From: Syngnathus acus
Taxonomy: Eukaryota > Chordata > Actinopteri > Syngnathiformes > Syngnathidae
Direction: 5' to 3'
DNA: 64,000 bases
Assembly (NCBI RefSeq): GCF_901709675.1
Contig: NC_051108.1
Span: 868,001 to 932,000 of the forward strand
Part shown: positions 25,090 through 35,464 of the stretch, piece after piece
Numbering within the stretch: position 1 is the stretch's first letter
Layout of the letters: every line of letters begins with the position of its first letter
Position numbers and translations under genes: made by a program
The notes under the pieces: generated by a model
Seen by the model: only the letters and a program-made list of their open reading frames with translations
What the model was told of the DNA's origin: nothing
Database searches by the model: none

Positions 25090-26809
25090 ATGGATTCCAG
25101 CAATGATGACACTCTGGATATCATCGTCACCAATGTGGTGGCAACGTTCAGGACCAGGTGCCACCTCAACCTGCGCACCATCGCCCTGGAGGGAACCAAC
25201 GTCATCTATAAGCCGGAGGTGGGGGTAAGGCTTTTTGGGATTTAAAAGGGTCTTCCTCGCTTGATGTCTGTCACTTGATATAAGATAATTTGTCAAAGTC
25301 GGCTTTATTGTCAATTGCTTCACATGTCAAGACACACACAGAGATCGAAATGACGTTCCCACGGTGACAAGACATAGTACACAATATACATACAAGTAAA
25401 CAACATGGAGCAAGTGTGCAGACAGTCAGAATCGAGCGCAAAAGTACAGGACGCTACGCAGCCGAGGGGGGAGAGAGTTCAGGATCCTAACAGCCTGGCG
25501 TATGAAGCTGTTGGTGAGTCCGGTGGTGCGGGAGGGAGCACAGGCGCTCCTGTACCTCTTCCCAGAGGGCAGAAAATCGAACAAAGAGTGAGCGGGGTGA
25601 CTCACATCACTCACAATCGTGGTCGCCTTGCGGGTGAGATAGGAGGTGTAAATGAGTTGCGTTTTCTTGTTTGGCCGAGTTTATAATGAGAAAACCAAAA
25701 GTGAGTCAAAGCATGTGTGCGATAGATTTTTTTTAATTTTATGGCAAATAAAAACCAAAACCTTGTGTGATTTAGAAAGTCCTCATGAAGCTTCGGAAGC
25801 CCAAGATAACCGCTTCCATCTGGTCCTCAGGGAAAATTATCTGCACTGGAGCAACAAGGTAGGAATGCCTGCTCGCATTGTCTTCATGTTAACGGGCGGC
25901 CATTTTGTTGGACCTTGGTGGCACACAATGTAATAATCCCGCCCTTTCCGCGTCTTTCAGCGAGGACGAGGCCAAGCAAGGTGCTCGCCGCTTGGCACGA
26001 TGTCTGCAAAAAATTGGCTTCAAGGTGGGAAGAAGCGTCACTTTGACCACAACTTCATATTGAAAATAAAGAGAACGAGGTGGTTGATGAGTGTTGAACT
26101 CTTTCCAATATGTCTTGCTAAAATGTCAGCACACACAAAGGTTCCTCGGAAACATCTGAGCAATAGGTGAAGCGTGAAAGTTGTGCATGTGACGTTTGCC
26201 ACGTGTTGTGTTCAGGTGAGGTTCTCGGCCTTCAAGGTGGTGAACGTGCTGGCTGTCTGCTCCATGCCCTTTGCCATCCACCTGGTGGACTTCACCAAGA
26301 AGAACCGGCCCATTGCCAGGTAGGTGACCAGATTGTCTGTCTGCGCCCACCATCTCAAAATGTCTTGACCAAGTGCGCCCTCTAGTGGCCGGGTCCTAGC
26401 AGTAGAATGGTGGTGCACACATTTTCGACAAGTGGACTGACTGTTTTGCCTCGCTGGCAACATGTTGTTATTCCACCTGAGGTTTTTATTTCATTTGCTT
26501 GTTGGCAACACAAGATTGCACGTAATAAACCCTGGTTTTCTTTGCGTCAGTTATGAGCCCGAGCTCCACCCTGCCGCCACCTACAGGATCAAAACCATCA
26601 AGGCCACCATCCAGGTGTTCTCCACGGGCAGCCTCACAGTCACAGGTACCTCAGCCGAGCTCGCCACTCCAACATTGCGCAATTCCTAAGCTGCGACTCG
26701 GGTTCTGATTTGTTGCTCTTTGTCAGGACCAAACGTGCAGAACGTGGCCACGGCGGTGGAGCAGGTGTACCCGCTCCTCTTTGAGTGCAAGAAGCCGCTC
26801 TGCAAGTAA
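25090..26809 (+). CDS. tbpl1: TATA box-binding protein-like 1 (TLF/TRF2)
   Basis: TBP-related factor that binds TFIIA and TFIIB, does not bind TATA boxes well, and directs transcription of TATA-less and germ-cell promoters. Coding exons: 25090-25224, 25776-25858, 25961-26024, 26216-26319, 26551-26645 and 26727-26809, giving 187 aa (human 186). All introns are GT-AG and phases close. The protein is the TBP saddle without an N-terminal extension. The first repeat has TNVVATFRTRCHLNLR and ITASIWSSGKIICTGA; the second has FKVVNVLAVCSMPFAIHL, SYEPELHPAATYRI and IQVFSTGSLTVTG. Lineage-specific changes include VDFTKKNRPIAR and the C-terminus FECKKPLCK. It converges on slc2a12, about 1.1 kb stop to stop. 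Intron 1 holds a LINE fragment. Confidence 0.97.
25293..25665 (-). mobile_element. Non-LTR retrotransposon 3' fragment in tbpl1 intron 1
   Basis: Read on the minus strand, 25614-25426 encodes the end of a LINE reverse-transcriptase ORF (FDFLPSGKRYRSACAPSR, then TNSFIRQAVRILNSLPP), a motif common at the C-terminus of fish LINE ORF2. It is followed by a 3' UTR whose last part (25293-25400) recurs twice in slc2a12 intron 1. The 5' part of the element is missing, as is usual for truncated LINE copies. Exact family not determined. Confidence 0.75.
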
Positions 26810-27291
26810 GGCGGAGCGCCTGGGCCTCGGTCCTCTCGCCACCGAGTGCGTTTCTTGTGGACTCGCGTTCGTTTTAGAAGTAACAAAAACAAAAAAACGC
26901 AAAAACTGTTGCAAGTCAACCATTTTCTCCGTCCACGGAAAACTCTCCAAAATCCGGCTTACTCAACTCATGTACATTTTGACACTCGCTGTAAATTGTA
27001 AATATGATGATTTTGTAATATTGTTATTCCAGGATTGAGCCTGTGTGTGTGCGTGTGTGTATAGGATCACTTTTGAGGATGTTTTAGTGCAGGTTGAGCG
27101 TAAACGTAAGCTCCGTTTCCGAGACCAGCTTTTAATGTTTGTGCTCATGCGCATCCCTCGAACCGACTGGACTTTTACCCGCATGACTCTTAATTGCGGT
27201 TGACGTCATCCGATCCGTTTATAAGCGGACCTCCCGCCGGCCGTTTCCCAACCCCCCCACAGCTTCAAGACTATTTTGTATTTTATACAAA

Positions 27292-27309
27292 AATAAAGTG
27301 ATAAATAAA
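27292..27309 (+). terminator. tbpl1 polyadenylation signals
   Basis: Two AATAAA hexamers (27292-27297 and about 27304) lie some 485 bases past the tbpl1 stop, followed by a GT-rich stretch (GTGTGTTTGAG). This is the likely 3' end of the tbpl1 mRNA. Confidence 0.7.
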
Positions 27310-27414
27310 GCAGCCGAGTGTGTTTGAGAGAATTTACAAGAAAACGTAATAGCCACGAGGGCGTCGTTTTAAAATCAAAAGTTGTGATCTCGCATGCCTG
27401 TCTTTAAAATACAT

Positions 27415-27779
27415 CCATCCATCCATCCATTTTCTGAACCGCTTAGTCCCCACGGGGGTCGCGGGAGTGCTGGAGCCTATCCCAGCCGTCATCGGGCAGT
27501 AGGCGGGGGACACCCTGAACCGGTTGCCAGCCAATCGCAGGGCACACAGAGACAAACAACCATTTGCACTCGCACCCACACCTAGGGACAATTTGGAGTC
27601 TTCAATCGGCCTACCAAGCATGTCTTTGGGATGTGGGAGGAAACCGGAGTGCCCGGAGAAAACCCACGCGGGCCCGGGGAGAACATGCAAACTCCACACA
27701 GGGAGGGCCGGAGGTGGAATCGAACCCGCACCCTCCTAACTGTGAGGCGGACGTGCTACCCAGTGCGCCACCGAGCCGC
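27415..27779 (-). mobile_element. tRNA-derived SINE with LINE-like tail and target-site duplication
   Basis: On the minus strand the element starts GGCGGCTCGGTGGCGCACTG and has an A box (TGGCGCACTGG) and a B box (GGTTCGATTCC), the internal RNA polymerase III promoter. A long body with a GGGATGTGGGAGGAAACCGG-type segment (seen on the plus strand) follows, then a (GGATG)n-like tail. This body is shared by many fish repeats. A perfect 13-bp target-site duplication, CTTTAAAATACAT, flanks it at 27402-27414 and 27780-27792, so it inserted by retrotransposition and both ends are intact. Confidence 0.85.
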
Positions 27780-27924
27780 CTTTAAAATACATATTCATCC
27801 AAAATCAGAAATCCTAACAATTGAATTACATAAATCATTGTGCAAAGTTTGAGCATTAACACTGTCTACACTGTCCATCTTATTGCGTGGAGTGAGTGAG
27901 TCGAATGTTGAACTTGTCCAGTGG

Positions 27925-30657
27925 TCACAGGATGTTGGGGGGCCTCTCCCTGTGTTTGGCATTTGGGACCTTCTTGCACAGGTTGATTTCAAAATGCTTC
28001 CTGGATAAACGGAGGAGAAAAACACAAGATGAGGCCCGTGACTGGTGGTGCACCGGAATGCAACTCACTTTTTTGCCAGTTCTTTGGAGATTTCCTCTAA
28101 GGTGCGTCCTCGCGTGTCGGGCACGCAGAGGATGACAAAGACCAACAGGACGAAGCTCATTGTCGCGTACAGGAACATCATGTTTGGGACGCTGATCTTC
28201 TCTGAAGAAGAAGAAAAAAAACAATGTACTTGATTGGATCAGCTGCACAAGCAACATCAGAGTGCAACCTTTGGCATTTGCCCAAGATAGTAACGCTTGA
28301 CTCTCAACTAATCTGGTGAACTTTGATATTAGGCCAGTTATCGCATCTTTTCGCAATTGATTATTTCATCAATTACTCAAGTCAGCAATGACTCAAGCAG
28401 CCTCAAAGGTCTGCGCAGAAACACGCAAACGGCTCCCGATGTCACAAATGTGCTTCTAAAATGATGAATTCAGGAGAGAACATCAACGTACCTGTCATGG
28501 TGAGGAAGGTGGCAGAGATGAGCAGGTTGGCGGCCCAGTTGACGGCCGACACCACCGACACGGCTCGCCCCCGGACGCCCATGGGGAAGATCTCGCTGAG
28601 GACCACGTACACCACTGGCAAGTCAAAATACACAAGCAGCTTGTCAGGTTGTTCCGAGCCAGATTGGAATTTGTCAATCCATCGGAGCGACTCACTTGGC
28701 CCTAGGCTGGCCGAGTAGGCGGCCACAAACACCAGCAAGCTGATGAGCGAGGCCCACTTGAGCGAAGGCGATTCCTCGTCCGCCGTCCCGCTTCGCGACG
28801 ACCCCTCGTCGTCTTCCGTCCGCCAGACGGGGGCGCTGGTGAAAAACTCCTGGGTGCTGTTGTCGCCGGTGCGGCCATCCCACCAGACGGCGGTGCGGTT
28901 GAGCGACGGCGGGTGGCTGACGCACAGGCTGGACAGTTGCGTGCGGCCGTGCAGGGTCAGCGCGCCCAGCGTGACCAGCGACATCCCCATGGTGGCCGCG
29001 CCCACGCACAGGAAGCTCTTGGGCCCCACACGGTCCACCAGCAGCACGGCCGGGATGGCGCCCGCCACCTTGACGGCGCCAAAGCCGGTGGACGCCAGGG
29101 TGGCGGCGGCGTCGCTGCGGAAGCCCACGCCGCGCAGCAGGGGCGAGGCGTAGGACAGGATGTTGGGCTGCCCCGTGGCCTGCTGGAGGAAGACCAGCGC
29201 CACGCCCGTCAGGAGCCGCGATCGCAGGTTGGACTTGGCGCCGAAGAGCTCGGCGAAGCTGTGCTCCGACTCCTCCTTCAGCCCCATTTGGATATCCCGG
29301 AGTTCTCCTTCCACCTGTTCCTTGGTGCCGCGCCGCATGCGCGCCAGGACCTCTCTGGCTCGCTCCGGCTGGCCCCGGGCCAACAGGAACCTGGGGCTGG
29401 GCGGGAGGAACGCCAGGGCCCCCATCTGCAGCAGCGCCGGCGGGATGACCAGCCCGAAGGTGTAGACCCAGCCGCGAGGCGTGGCGGCAAAAGCGTAGCT
29501 GCAGCCGAAGCCCAGCAGGACGCCCAGCACCAGCATCAGCTCGTACAGCGTCACCAGCAGGCCGCGGCGCTCCCGCGGCGAGATCTCGGCGATGTACAGG
29601 CACGCCGCCGTGCCCGACAGCGCCGTGCCCATGCCCACCACCGCCCGGCCCGAGGCCAAGGCCGCCAGCGAGGAGGCGGCCATGAGCAGCGCCGTGCCGC
29701 CCACCACCAGGCCGGCGCTCAGCAGCAGCGAGCGGCGCCGGCCGTAGCGGTCCAGGACGGGGCCGCCGGCCAGGCAGATGAGCAGAGCGCCCAGCAGATG
29801 CGAGCTGACCAGCAGCTCCTGCTGGCGGCACGACAGCGACAGGACGCCGCGCAGCTGCAGCAGCACGCCCGACGTCAGGCCCATCTCGTAGCCCAGCATC
29901 AAGCCGCTCAGCGAGGCCGCCACGGCCGCCGCCACCGCCAGCCAGCTGCAGCCTGCCCGGGCGGGGAGCAGCGCAAAAGAAAACCTCAGGAAATCAAGCC
30001 ACAGAGTGAGACAGGTGTGCTCGTTAGATTTTAGTGCGGCACAGGTTCAAAGTCAAAGTCTGCTTTATTGTCCGTTTCTTCACATGCCAAGACGCGCAAA
30101 GAAATCGAAATGACGTTCCCACTATCCCACGGTGACGAGACATAGTACGCAATATACATACAAGTAAACAACACCGAAAATAAAAAGCTGTTGTCCATGC
30201 GTGTCTGTATTCGTGGTTTTTGGAGCGTAGAAAGCGAGTGAGCAATGTCAACGAGTGAGCTTCTCTTGATTTGTCTGTGGCTCCAACTGTACTGGAACGC
30301 ATGACTTATATAACGGAATTTCGGTTTCTTTGTGTGTCTTGACATATGAAGGGATTGACAATAAAGCTGACTTTGACTTTGATATAAGTTTTTTTTTTAA
30401 TTCATCTGTCAAGATTTGTCTGCTTTGTTCGTGCAAGCCAGGCAGCAAACACACTTTTTGGAACGACGTCAGGATGTTCAACCTTAGATTGAAGACAAAC
30501 TGGAAGCGGGGCCGCAAACAAGAAACCAGATTTCAAAGACTGTCAAAACGTTCAAGCTGAGCATATTACCCTGACCGCCGGCGGCTCTGCTGTCATCGCA
30601 GGACGGGTTCCCCGGGTGCTGACGGGACATCATCTTGGTCTGGCCGTCGGAGTCCAT
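27925..30657 (-). CDS. slc2a12: Solute carrier family 2 member 12 (GLUT12), facilitated sugar transporter
   Basis: Major facilitator sugar porter of GLUT class III that moves glucose and other hexoses across the plasma and internal membranes. Coding exons, in reading order: 30657-30570, 29952-28696, 28614-28492, 28201-28069 and 28000-27925, total 558 aa (human 617). All splice sites are GT-AG and phases close. Visible signatures are DRYGRR (about residues 97-102), LYIAEISPRERRGLL, PPSPRFLL (about 214-221), LQQATGQPNILSY, SEIFPMGVRGRA and the closing PDTRGRTLEEI. The extracellular loop before TM10 carries NRT and NST glycosylation sequons, typical of class III placement, and is shorter than in mammals. 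Exon 2 is very GC-rich, which creates long meaningless open frames on the other strands. An in-frame upstream extension is possible. Confidence 0.95.
30046..30175 (-). repeat. LINE 3' end fragment in slc2a12 intron 1
   Basis: Matches the end of the element in tbpl1 intron 1 (CTTTATTGTC, GAAATGACGTTCCCAC, CAATATACATACAAGTAAAC) with a few differences and a small insertion. Confidence 0.75.
30312..30386 (+). repeat. Inverted copy of the same LINE 3' end
   Basis: The reverse complement of the 30.05-30.12 kb fragment (ATTTCGGTTTCTTTG, GACAATAAAGCTGACTTTGA). Together the two copies form an inverted pair about 140 bases apart. Confidence 0.75.
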
Positions 30658-31250
30658 CCGTGGGTGGGCGGGCGGCGAGCAGCAGCTCTGCAACACGTTG
30701 AGGTGAGGGAAAAAAAGATTACCTACATTCATTCAAAGCACAGCTTCTCGGGTGCCATCCATTTTGGGGCAAGACCCACAAAATGGGACAGTATTAGAAA
30801 CTCCACAGATTTTGTTTCATTTTTTGTTGTTTTAATGTTTTCCAGTCATTGACCTTTTTTGACCCTTTTGACCATGTTAAAGTAAAAATTGTGCATCTTA
30901 GTATTGACAACCATCAACTTAATTGTACTCTGAATGAGTGTTGAAAAAGTCTATCTTTGCTCACTTATTTTGGATAACTATTTATAAATTCGGAGGGGGG
31001 GCTCAAATGTGGAGGTACATGCATATAATGGACAGGAACCGAATTCATTTAAAAAAAAAAAACAACTCGGCAACCCCACGTGACCTGGCCCATGTTTCTT
31101 TGAATGAGCCCAAAAATTGCTTTACACGAACCATCAAAAAGTAGACTGCTGACGTCACTTCGTGACGTATTCGGTCGTTGCGGCCTAACTTCCAAAAATG
31201 ACGATGAAAGTGGACAGTAAGTTTATTAAAGCGTCGTAATTGTCACCTAC

Positions 31251-31420
31251 CTGCTTGTTGGCTCTTTTAAAGTCGCGTTTGTCGCTCCATTGACTTTCTT
31301 GCACGTTTTTTTCTCGGCTCACTCCTGCGCTAGTGCTCGTGGGCCTTCTTGTTTTGGACAAGCGAACATCGATGGCCGCGCCCATGTTGGTTTTGTGCAC
31401 CAATCAAAAGTGCGGATCCA
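31251..31420 (-). other. Likely slc2a12 leader exon
   Basis: The minus-strand donor AAGCAG|GTAGGT ends at 31251. The matching acceptor, with a long pyrimidine tract ending GTTGCAG, lies at about 30687, 30 bases before the slc2a12 ATG. Two inverted CCAAT cores (near 31408 and 31447 on the plus strand as CCAAT/ATTGG) suggest the promoter lies just upstream. The exon is open in a frame that joins in phase with slc2a12. Confidence 0.5.
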
Positions 31421-31913
31421 TCCAGGCACCGTCTATGCTGCCTTGCTATTGGTCCAAATCTATTGAACGCTCATCTCGACTCTGCCTACTCATAAATTCT
31501 GAGGAATGCAAATGTATAATGTTTTGTGTAGAAACTGTGACTTTTGGAAACCATTAACCTTGTAAATGATCGTATTTGAATATTGTTATATGATCATTCA
31601 GACTATTATATAATCGTGCATCTGTTGCAACAGTCCAGACTACAAATACAAACAAGGGGCCGCATTTGCCTGGCCTGCACTTGTTTCTAGTTGGTGTCGG
31701 GTCATGTTTTCAGAACCCAGCCATTTGATTCCCACTGCGAGCGTATTATGCAACACACGCGCACAGAACAGGACATCCTAATTTATCAGCCATAAATTCA
31801 TCATATCATATAGCTGCCTCATTGCTTATCTGACATTCTTATTGCTGGAAGCTAAGCCCACAGTCCAAAGGTCACGGCTACTTTTCTTGCGCAAGCAAGA
31901 GTGGGTTTTTCTT

Positions 31914-31985
31914 GGGGGGGGGGGGGGTAGGGGTTGTGAGGGGGTAGGGGGTACCTACCCCCCCCCCCCCCCCACACACACACAC
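31914..31985. repeat. G-run followed by C-run and CA repeat
   Basis: A run of 14 G, three further G-blocks of 4-5, then GTACCTA and a C-run of about 16 bases ending in a short CA repeat. The G part meets the usual G-quadruplex pattern and can also pair with the C-run. Confidence 0.8.
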
Positions 31986-32068
31986 ACCACCATCCGCCGC
32001 CTCTTCGGTTGTGTTTATTTGCACTTGTTTAGTTGGACATGGAAGGTTAGCAGTTGGTGTTTGCATGA

Positions 32069-32694
32069 GGAGGTAGATTGGGGTCAAACGTTTTGTACTT
32101 GAAAAAACAAAACTCGTACTTGAACAAATAAAACTTGAATTATTTTTATTTTTTTTTTCTGTTATTGGACGAAGCTGCTGAAAGCTTCTTTTTTTTTATC
32201 AAAGCAGGGAAATGTAATACATTTTCTTGGACGCTCAGACATTGGAAAAGACACCTGCGTTTTGAACTTCGTTGCCCAGTACTTACCGTAAAGCACAATG
32301 ACAATACATAATCGAAAGTAATTACAATTAAACAAATCAATAACTAAAACACAGAAACAGTGACACCTAGTGACCAAAATACATCACTGTTTCAAATTAA
32401 ATCCATCATTACTAAGTGTGAATGAAACTCGAAAAAAGATCCGAATCTGAAAAACCAGAGTTGAAACTGAAAAAAAGAGATGTGAATCTGAAAATATAAA
32501 ACATGTAACTGAAAAAAATAAGACCTCAAGTCTTGAAAAATAAATGGAAGTGAAAATTGAAAATAGTTTATTCAAAAATAAAAACTATTTGCAACTCGAA
32601 CATTTTTTTCATACAAGTATTTTAATTCTGTCAAGTGCGAGTTTCTTTTTTTTTTTTTTTTTAAGTACAAAACCTTTGACCCCAATCTACCTCC
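32069..32694. mobile_element. Foldback (inverted-repeat) element, 626 bp
   Basis: The first about 32 bases (GGAGGTAGATTGGGGTCAAA, then a G or C, GTTTTGTACTT) occur as an inverted copy at the right end with one mismatch. The arms then continue with weaker similarity through A-rich and ACTCG/CACTTGA sequence. The interior is AT-rich and holds degenerate repeats of a GAAtCTGAAAAA motif (32.42-32.57 kb). No transposase is present. It could be a MITE or two LINE tails in opposite orientation; I could not define a target-site duplication. Confidence 0.6.
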
Positions 32695-34979
32695 ATACAT
32701 GTCCTTCACGATTTGTTGACGAAAGGTGGATCGCAAATGTTTCCTTCGAAAAGCTGAACCTGAAAGTGTGACTTTTGGGCGTTCATTATTTCATCACCGC
32801 AGATCACAACGCGTCAGTACCACCATTGGCCGCTAAGGGGCGTTGTTCACCGCCACTTGCGTTGAATCTCATAAAGATGTCCTTTTATTGCAGGTAGTTT
32901 GAACCTTGACCTCCAGTTGTTACGTAACACCGGCGCCACACCTCGATGCGCTCTTTGTTCGTGCGTGTGCGTGTTGGGCAAGTTGAAAGAGACAGCGCGA
33001 AGGATTAGCGCATGGGAACATGTTATGCAATGCGTAAATATCCAAGCACGTTAACGAAGGCGAGCCGCCCGCCCGCCCGTCGCTAATCCGTGGGAGTCTG
33101 CAGAAGGTGTGGTCGGGAGCCGGCGGGCGTGTGCGCGTGTGCGTGCGTGCGTGGGTTCGCGCACGCGCGCGGCCGTGCTTATGAGTAAGCATTATTCATC
33201 CGTCAGCTGTCACAGGACAGCTTTGTGTGAGCACTTCCTTGCCTTGACGTCACTTTTGGCAAACGTGTGCAACAACTTCATGTATCCCATTTTGTAGACA
33301 CTTGATTAGGCAATGATGCGTTTCAAAATACAATTAATTCAATGAAAAGAACCAACTCAGAATACATTTCGGTGGGTTTCCATTGGGCGAGTTGCTGCTT
33401 TTGTGCTTCTTTGGCGTCCAAGTCAACATTGCGAGCTTGGAAGGACCTAGTGTAGAGCGAGCGAGTGTGTGTGTGTGTTTGTATACCAGAGGCTGCAAAA
33501 TAGGCAAGTCGTAAAATGCTGACTAGCGAGTGATTTGCGAGACATCTCCAGTCATTGGGCGCCGTCATCTTGAGCAAGCGCGCCATTCACCTTCCTTCTC
33601 GCGTATGGAAAGCAGATATGCAAATGAGCAGCTCGCCGTCACCATGGCGCTGGTTGCCACGGAGTCGCCGCCAACGAGGTCATGCACCGATGAGCCTCCT
33701 CTAGGCCCAGGCAGACGCTAATCCACTTAGAGCTGGCCGAAGCGCACGCGGCACCTCGCTTTTGGCTACGCGCTGTGAGGAAAATGACAAGGTTCTCGCC
33801 ACAGAAGCTCATTGGACCACAACGTGACAAACAGACACACGCGCACACGCTCTGCCGTTCCAAAGTGTGGTTTTCAGATGCTGACTTGGGAAAAGAAGCT
33901 GTGATGAGAAATTTGACTCGCAACTGACCTTTATCCTTCAGTTGAAAAAATAATGTAGGAAGGAAGGTTGCGTGATGCCCTCGCATTGAGGCAAGGAGCT
34001 GCTGCGGGCCACAGCTTGCAAGCAAACACTCACACCCCAAAAGCCACGCATCCAACACAAACAATGTACAATACTTACACAAGAACTGGTTTCTGATATT
34101 TGATGACGTTTTATTTGCTCAGCATTGTGCGATCTGGATGCTTTTGTTGCTCGTCTCGGAATGCGTCCGTGCTTCTTCCTCCGTCCCGAGACACGCGGCG
34201 GGTTTCCACCCCGCATACCAGACTGCATATTTTTAGAAGGCCCCACTCCGGGGAGCACCCCCCCGCCCTTCTCCTCCCCAGTAGCTCATCTTTGGAAATC
34301 CCCTGACCTGAATATTTGACCTACTGTCCATCTAGACATTACATTTGGACTCATGATGACAAGGGTGGATCAGTTGACACTAAAGTCACATTGGTGGAAC
34401 AATTTTGTATGTAGGACACACGACTTTGCCCTGGGTGCCCAAACTTAACTGGAGCAATACTGCACCCCCGCTCCCCCTAAAAAAAAAACACCCAATTAAA
34501 ATGATCTTTCAGGTGTGTTTGTTGCTAGGTGATCTTCTGGCAAGCCACGCCCACTTGGATAAGGCAACTGGGTAGATGGTCCGAATTCTCATGGTCCAAC
34601 CTCCAAATGCATTCATCATGTCTTTTTATTGGTGAGTTTGAGATTTTTTGCTGCCTAATTTGTTCCGCCTTCACATAAATCATTTTTTCAGGATTTGAAA
34701 AATGCACTTGTCAGTAGCACAACCGCGTGTGCATATTGTTTTGCCACTCGAATGTTAGTGTTACATCCCCAAAGATAATATGGCACTGGAGTTTTGCTTC
34801 ATAAATGCATCTGGATTGGACCGGCCAAGACACAGGAAGCAAGTCGCACAGTGAGGCAGGCAGACAGGTTGCTCCAGAGGTGACCGGGGAATCCTGCTCT
34901 CTCTAAGCCGGCAGACAGAGCGTCGTCCTCGGCCAGTGCTCCCCCTTCCTCCCCTCCCCTCCCTTAGCTCTGCCCTGGT

Positions 34980-35464
34980 TGCGCGCTGGGGGATCCGACG
35001 ACGTCACACACGCGCGCGCGCGCACGACAAATACACACGCACACACGCGTGCGCGTGCACACACGGAGTGTGTCTCTCTGTCACTCCCTCTCGCCGCTGC
35101 TTCTATTCTGGGAAGTGGCGCTTGGAATAACCCCGTGTGCGCGTGATCGTGCACGCCTGCGTGCGTGCGCGCGTGTCTCCGGATTTCACTCTGACGCACG
35201 CACACGCTCGCATTCGCCGTGTGGCTGACTGCGGCGGCGGAGCTCCGGCACCAGAAATCCGGTCGGGAGGATTTCTTCCGTTTTTACGCGCAACTTTCCC
35301 TCGCGCGGCTCTTCCGTGGATTCCTCGCCGCCAACGCCGCCGCCTTCCGTCTGTATTTCCGTCGTCCGACTTCCGGAGGTCCAGCAGGCGAACCGAGAGG
35401 TGTCAAGCTCCGGAAGGGACTTCGCGTCACCGCGGCGGCTTGTTGTCATCCCCGCTCCCGGCAG
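34980..35464 (+). other. Likely non-coding first exon and CpG island of hivep2
   Basis: A CpG-rich block begins near 34.98 kb with alternating CG/CA runs and ends at a strong donor, CCGGCAG|GTAAGAG, at 35465. CpG density stays high to about 35.75 kb. No known protein is encoded. Vertebrate HIVEP2 has non-coding leader exons far from its first coding exon, and the next plus-strand gene is hivep2, so I assign it there. A separate unknown transcript is the alternative. Confidence 0.45.

Larger units (their letters stand above)
31500..34900. other. Intergenic region between slc2a12 and hivep2 leader
   Basis: No coding exon is recognisable. It contains the G-run/C-run foldback at 31.91-31.98 kb, a 626-bp inverted-repeat element at 32.07-32.69 kb and GC-rich patches near 33.1 and 33.6 kb. 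SGK1, the next gene in human, is not seen. Confidence 0.6.

Noticed and set aside
28692-29831. 379-codon open frame on the minus strand, and a 373-codon frame on the plus strand at 28913-30034
   Set aside because: Both are shadows of the GC-rich slc2a12 exon 2; the slc2a12 frame has the transporter motifs.
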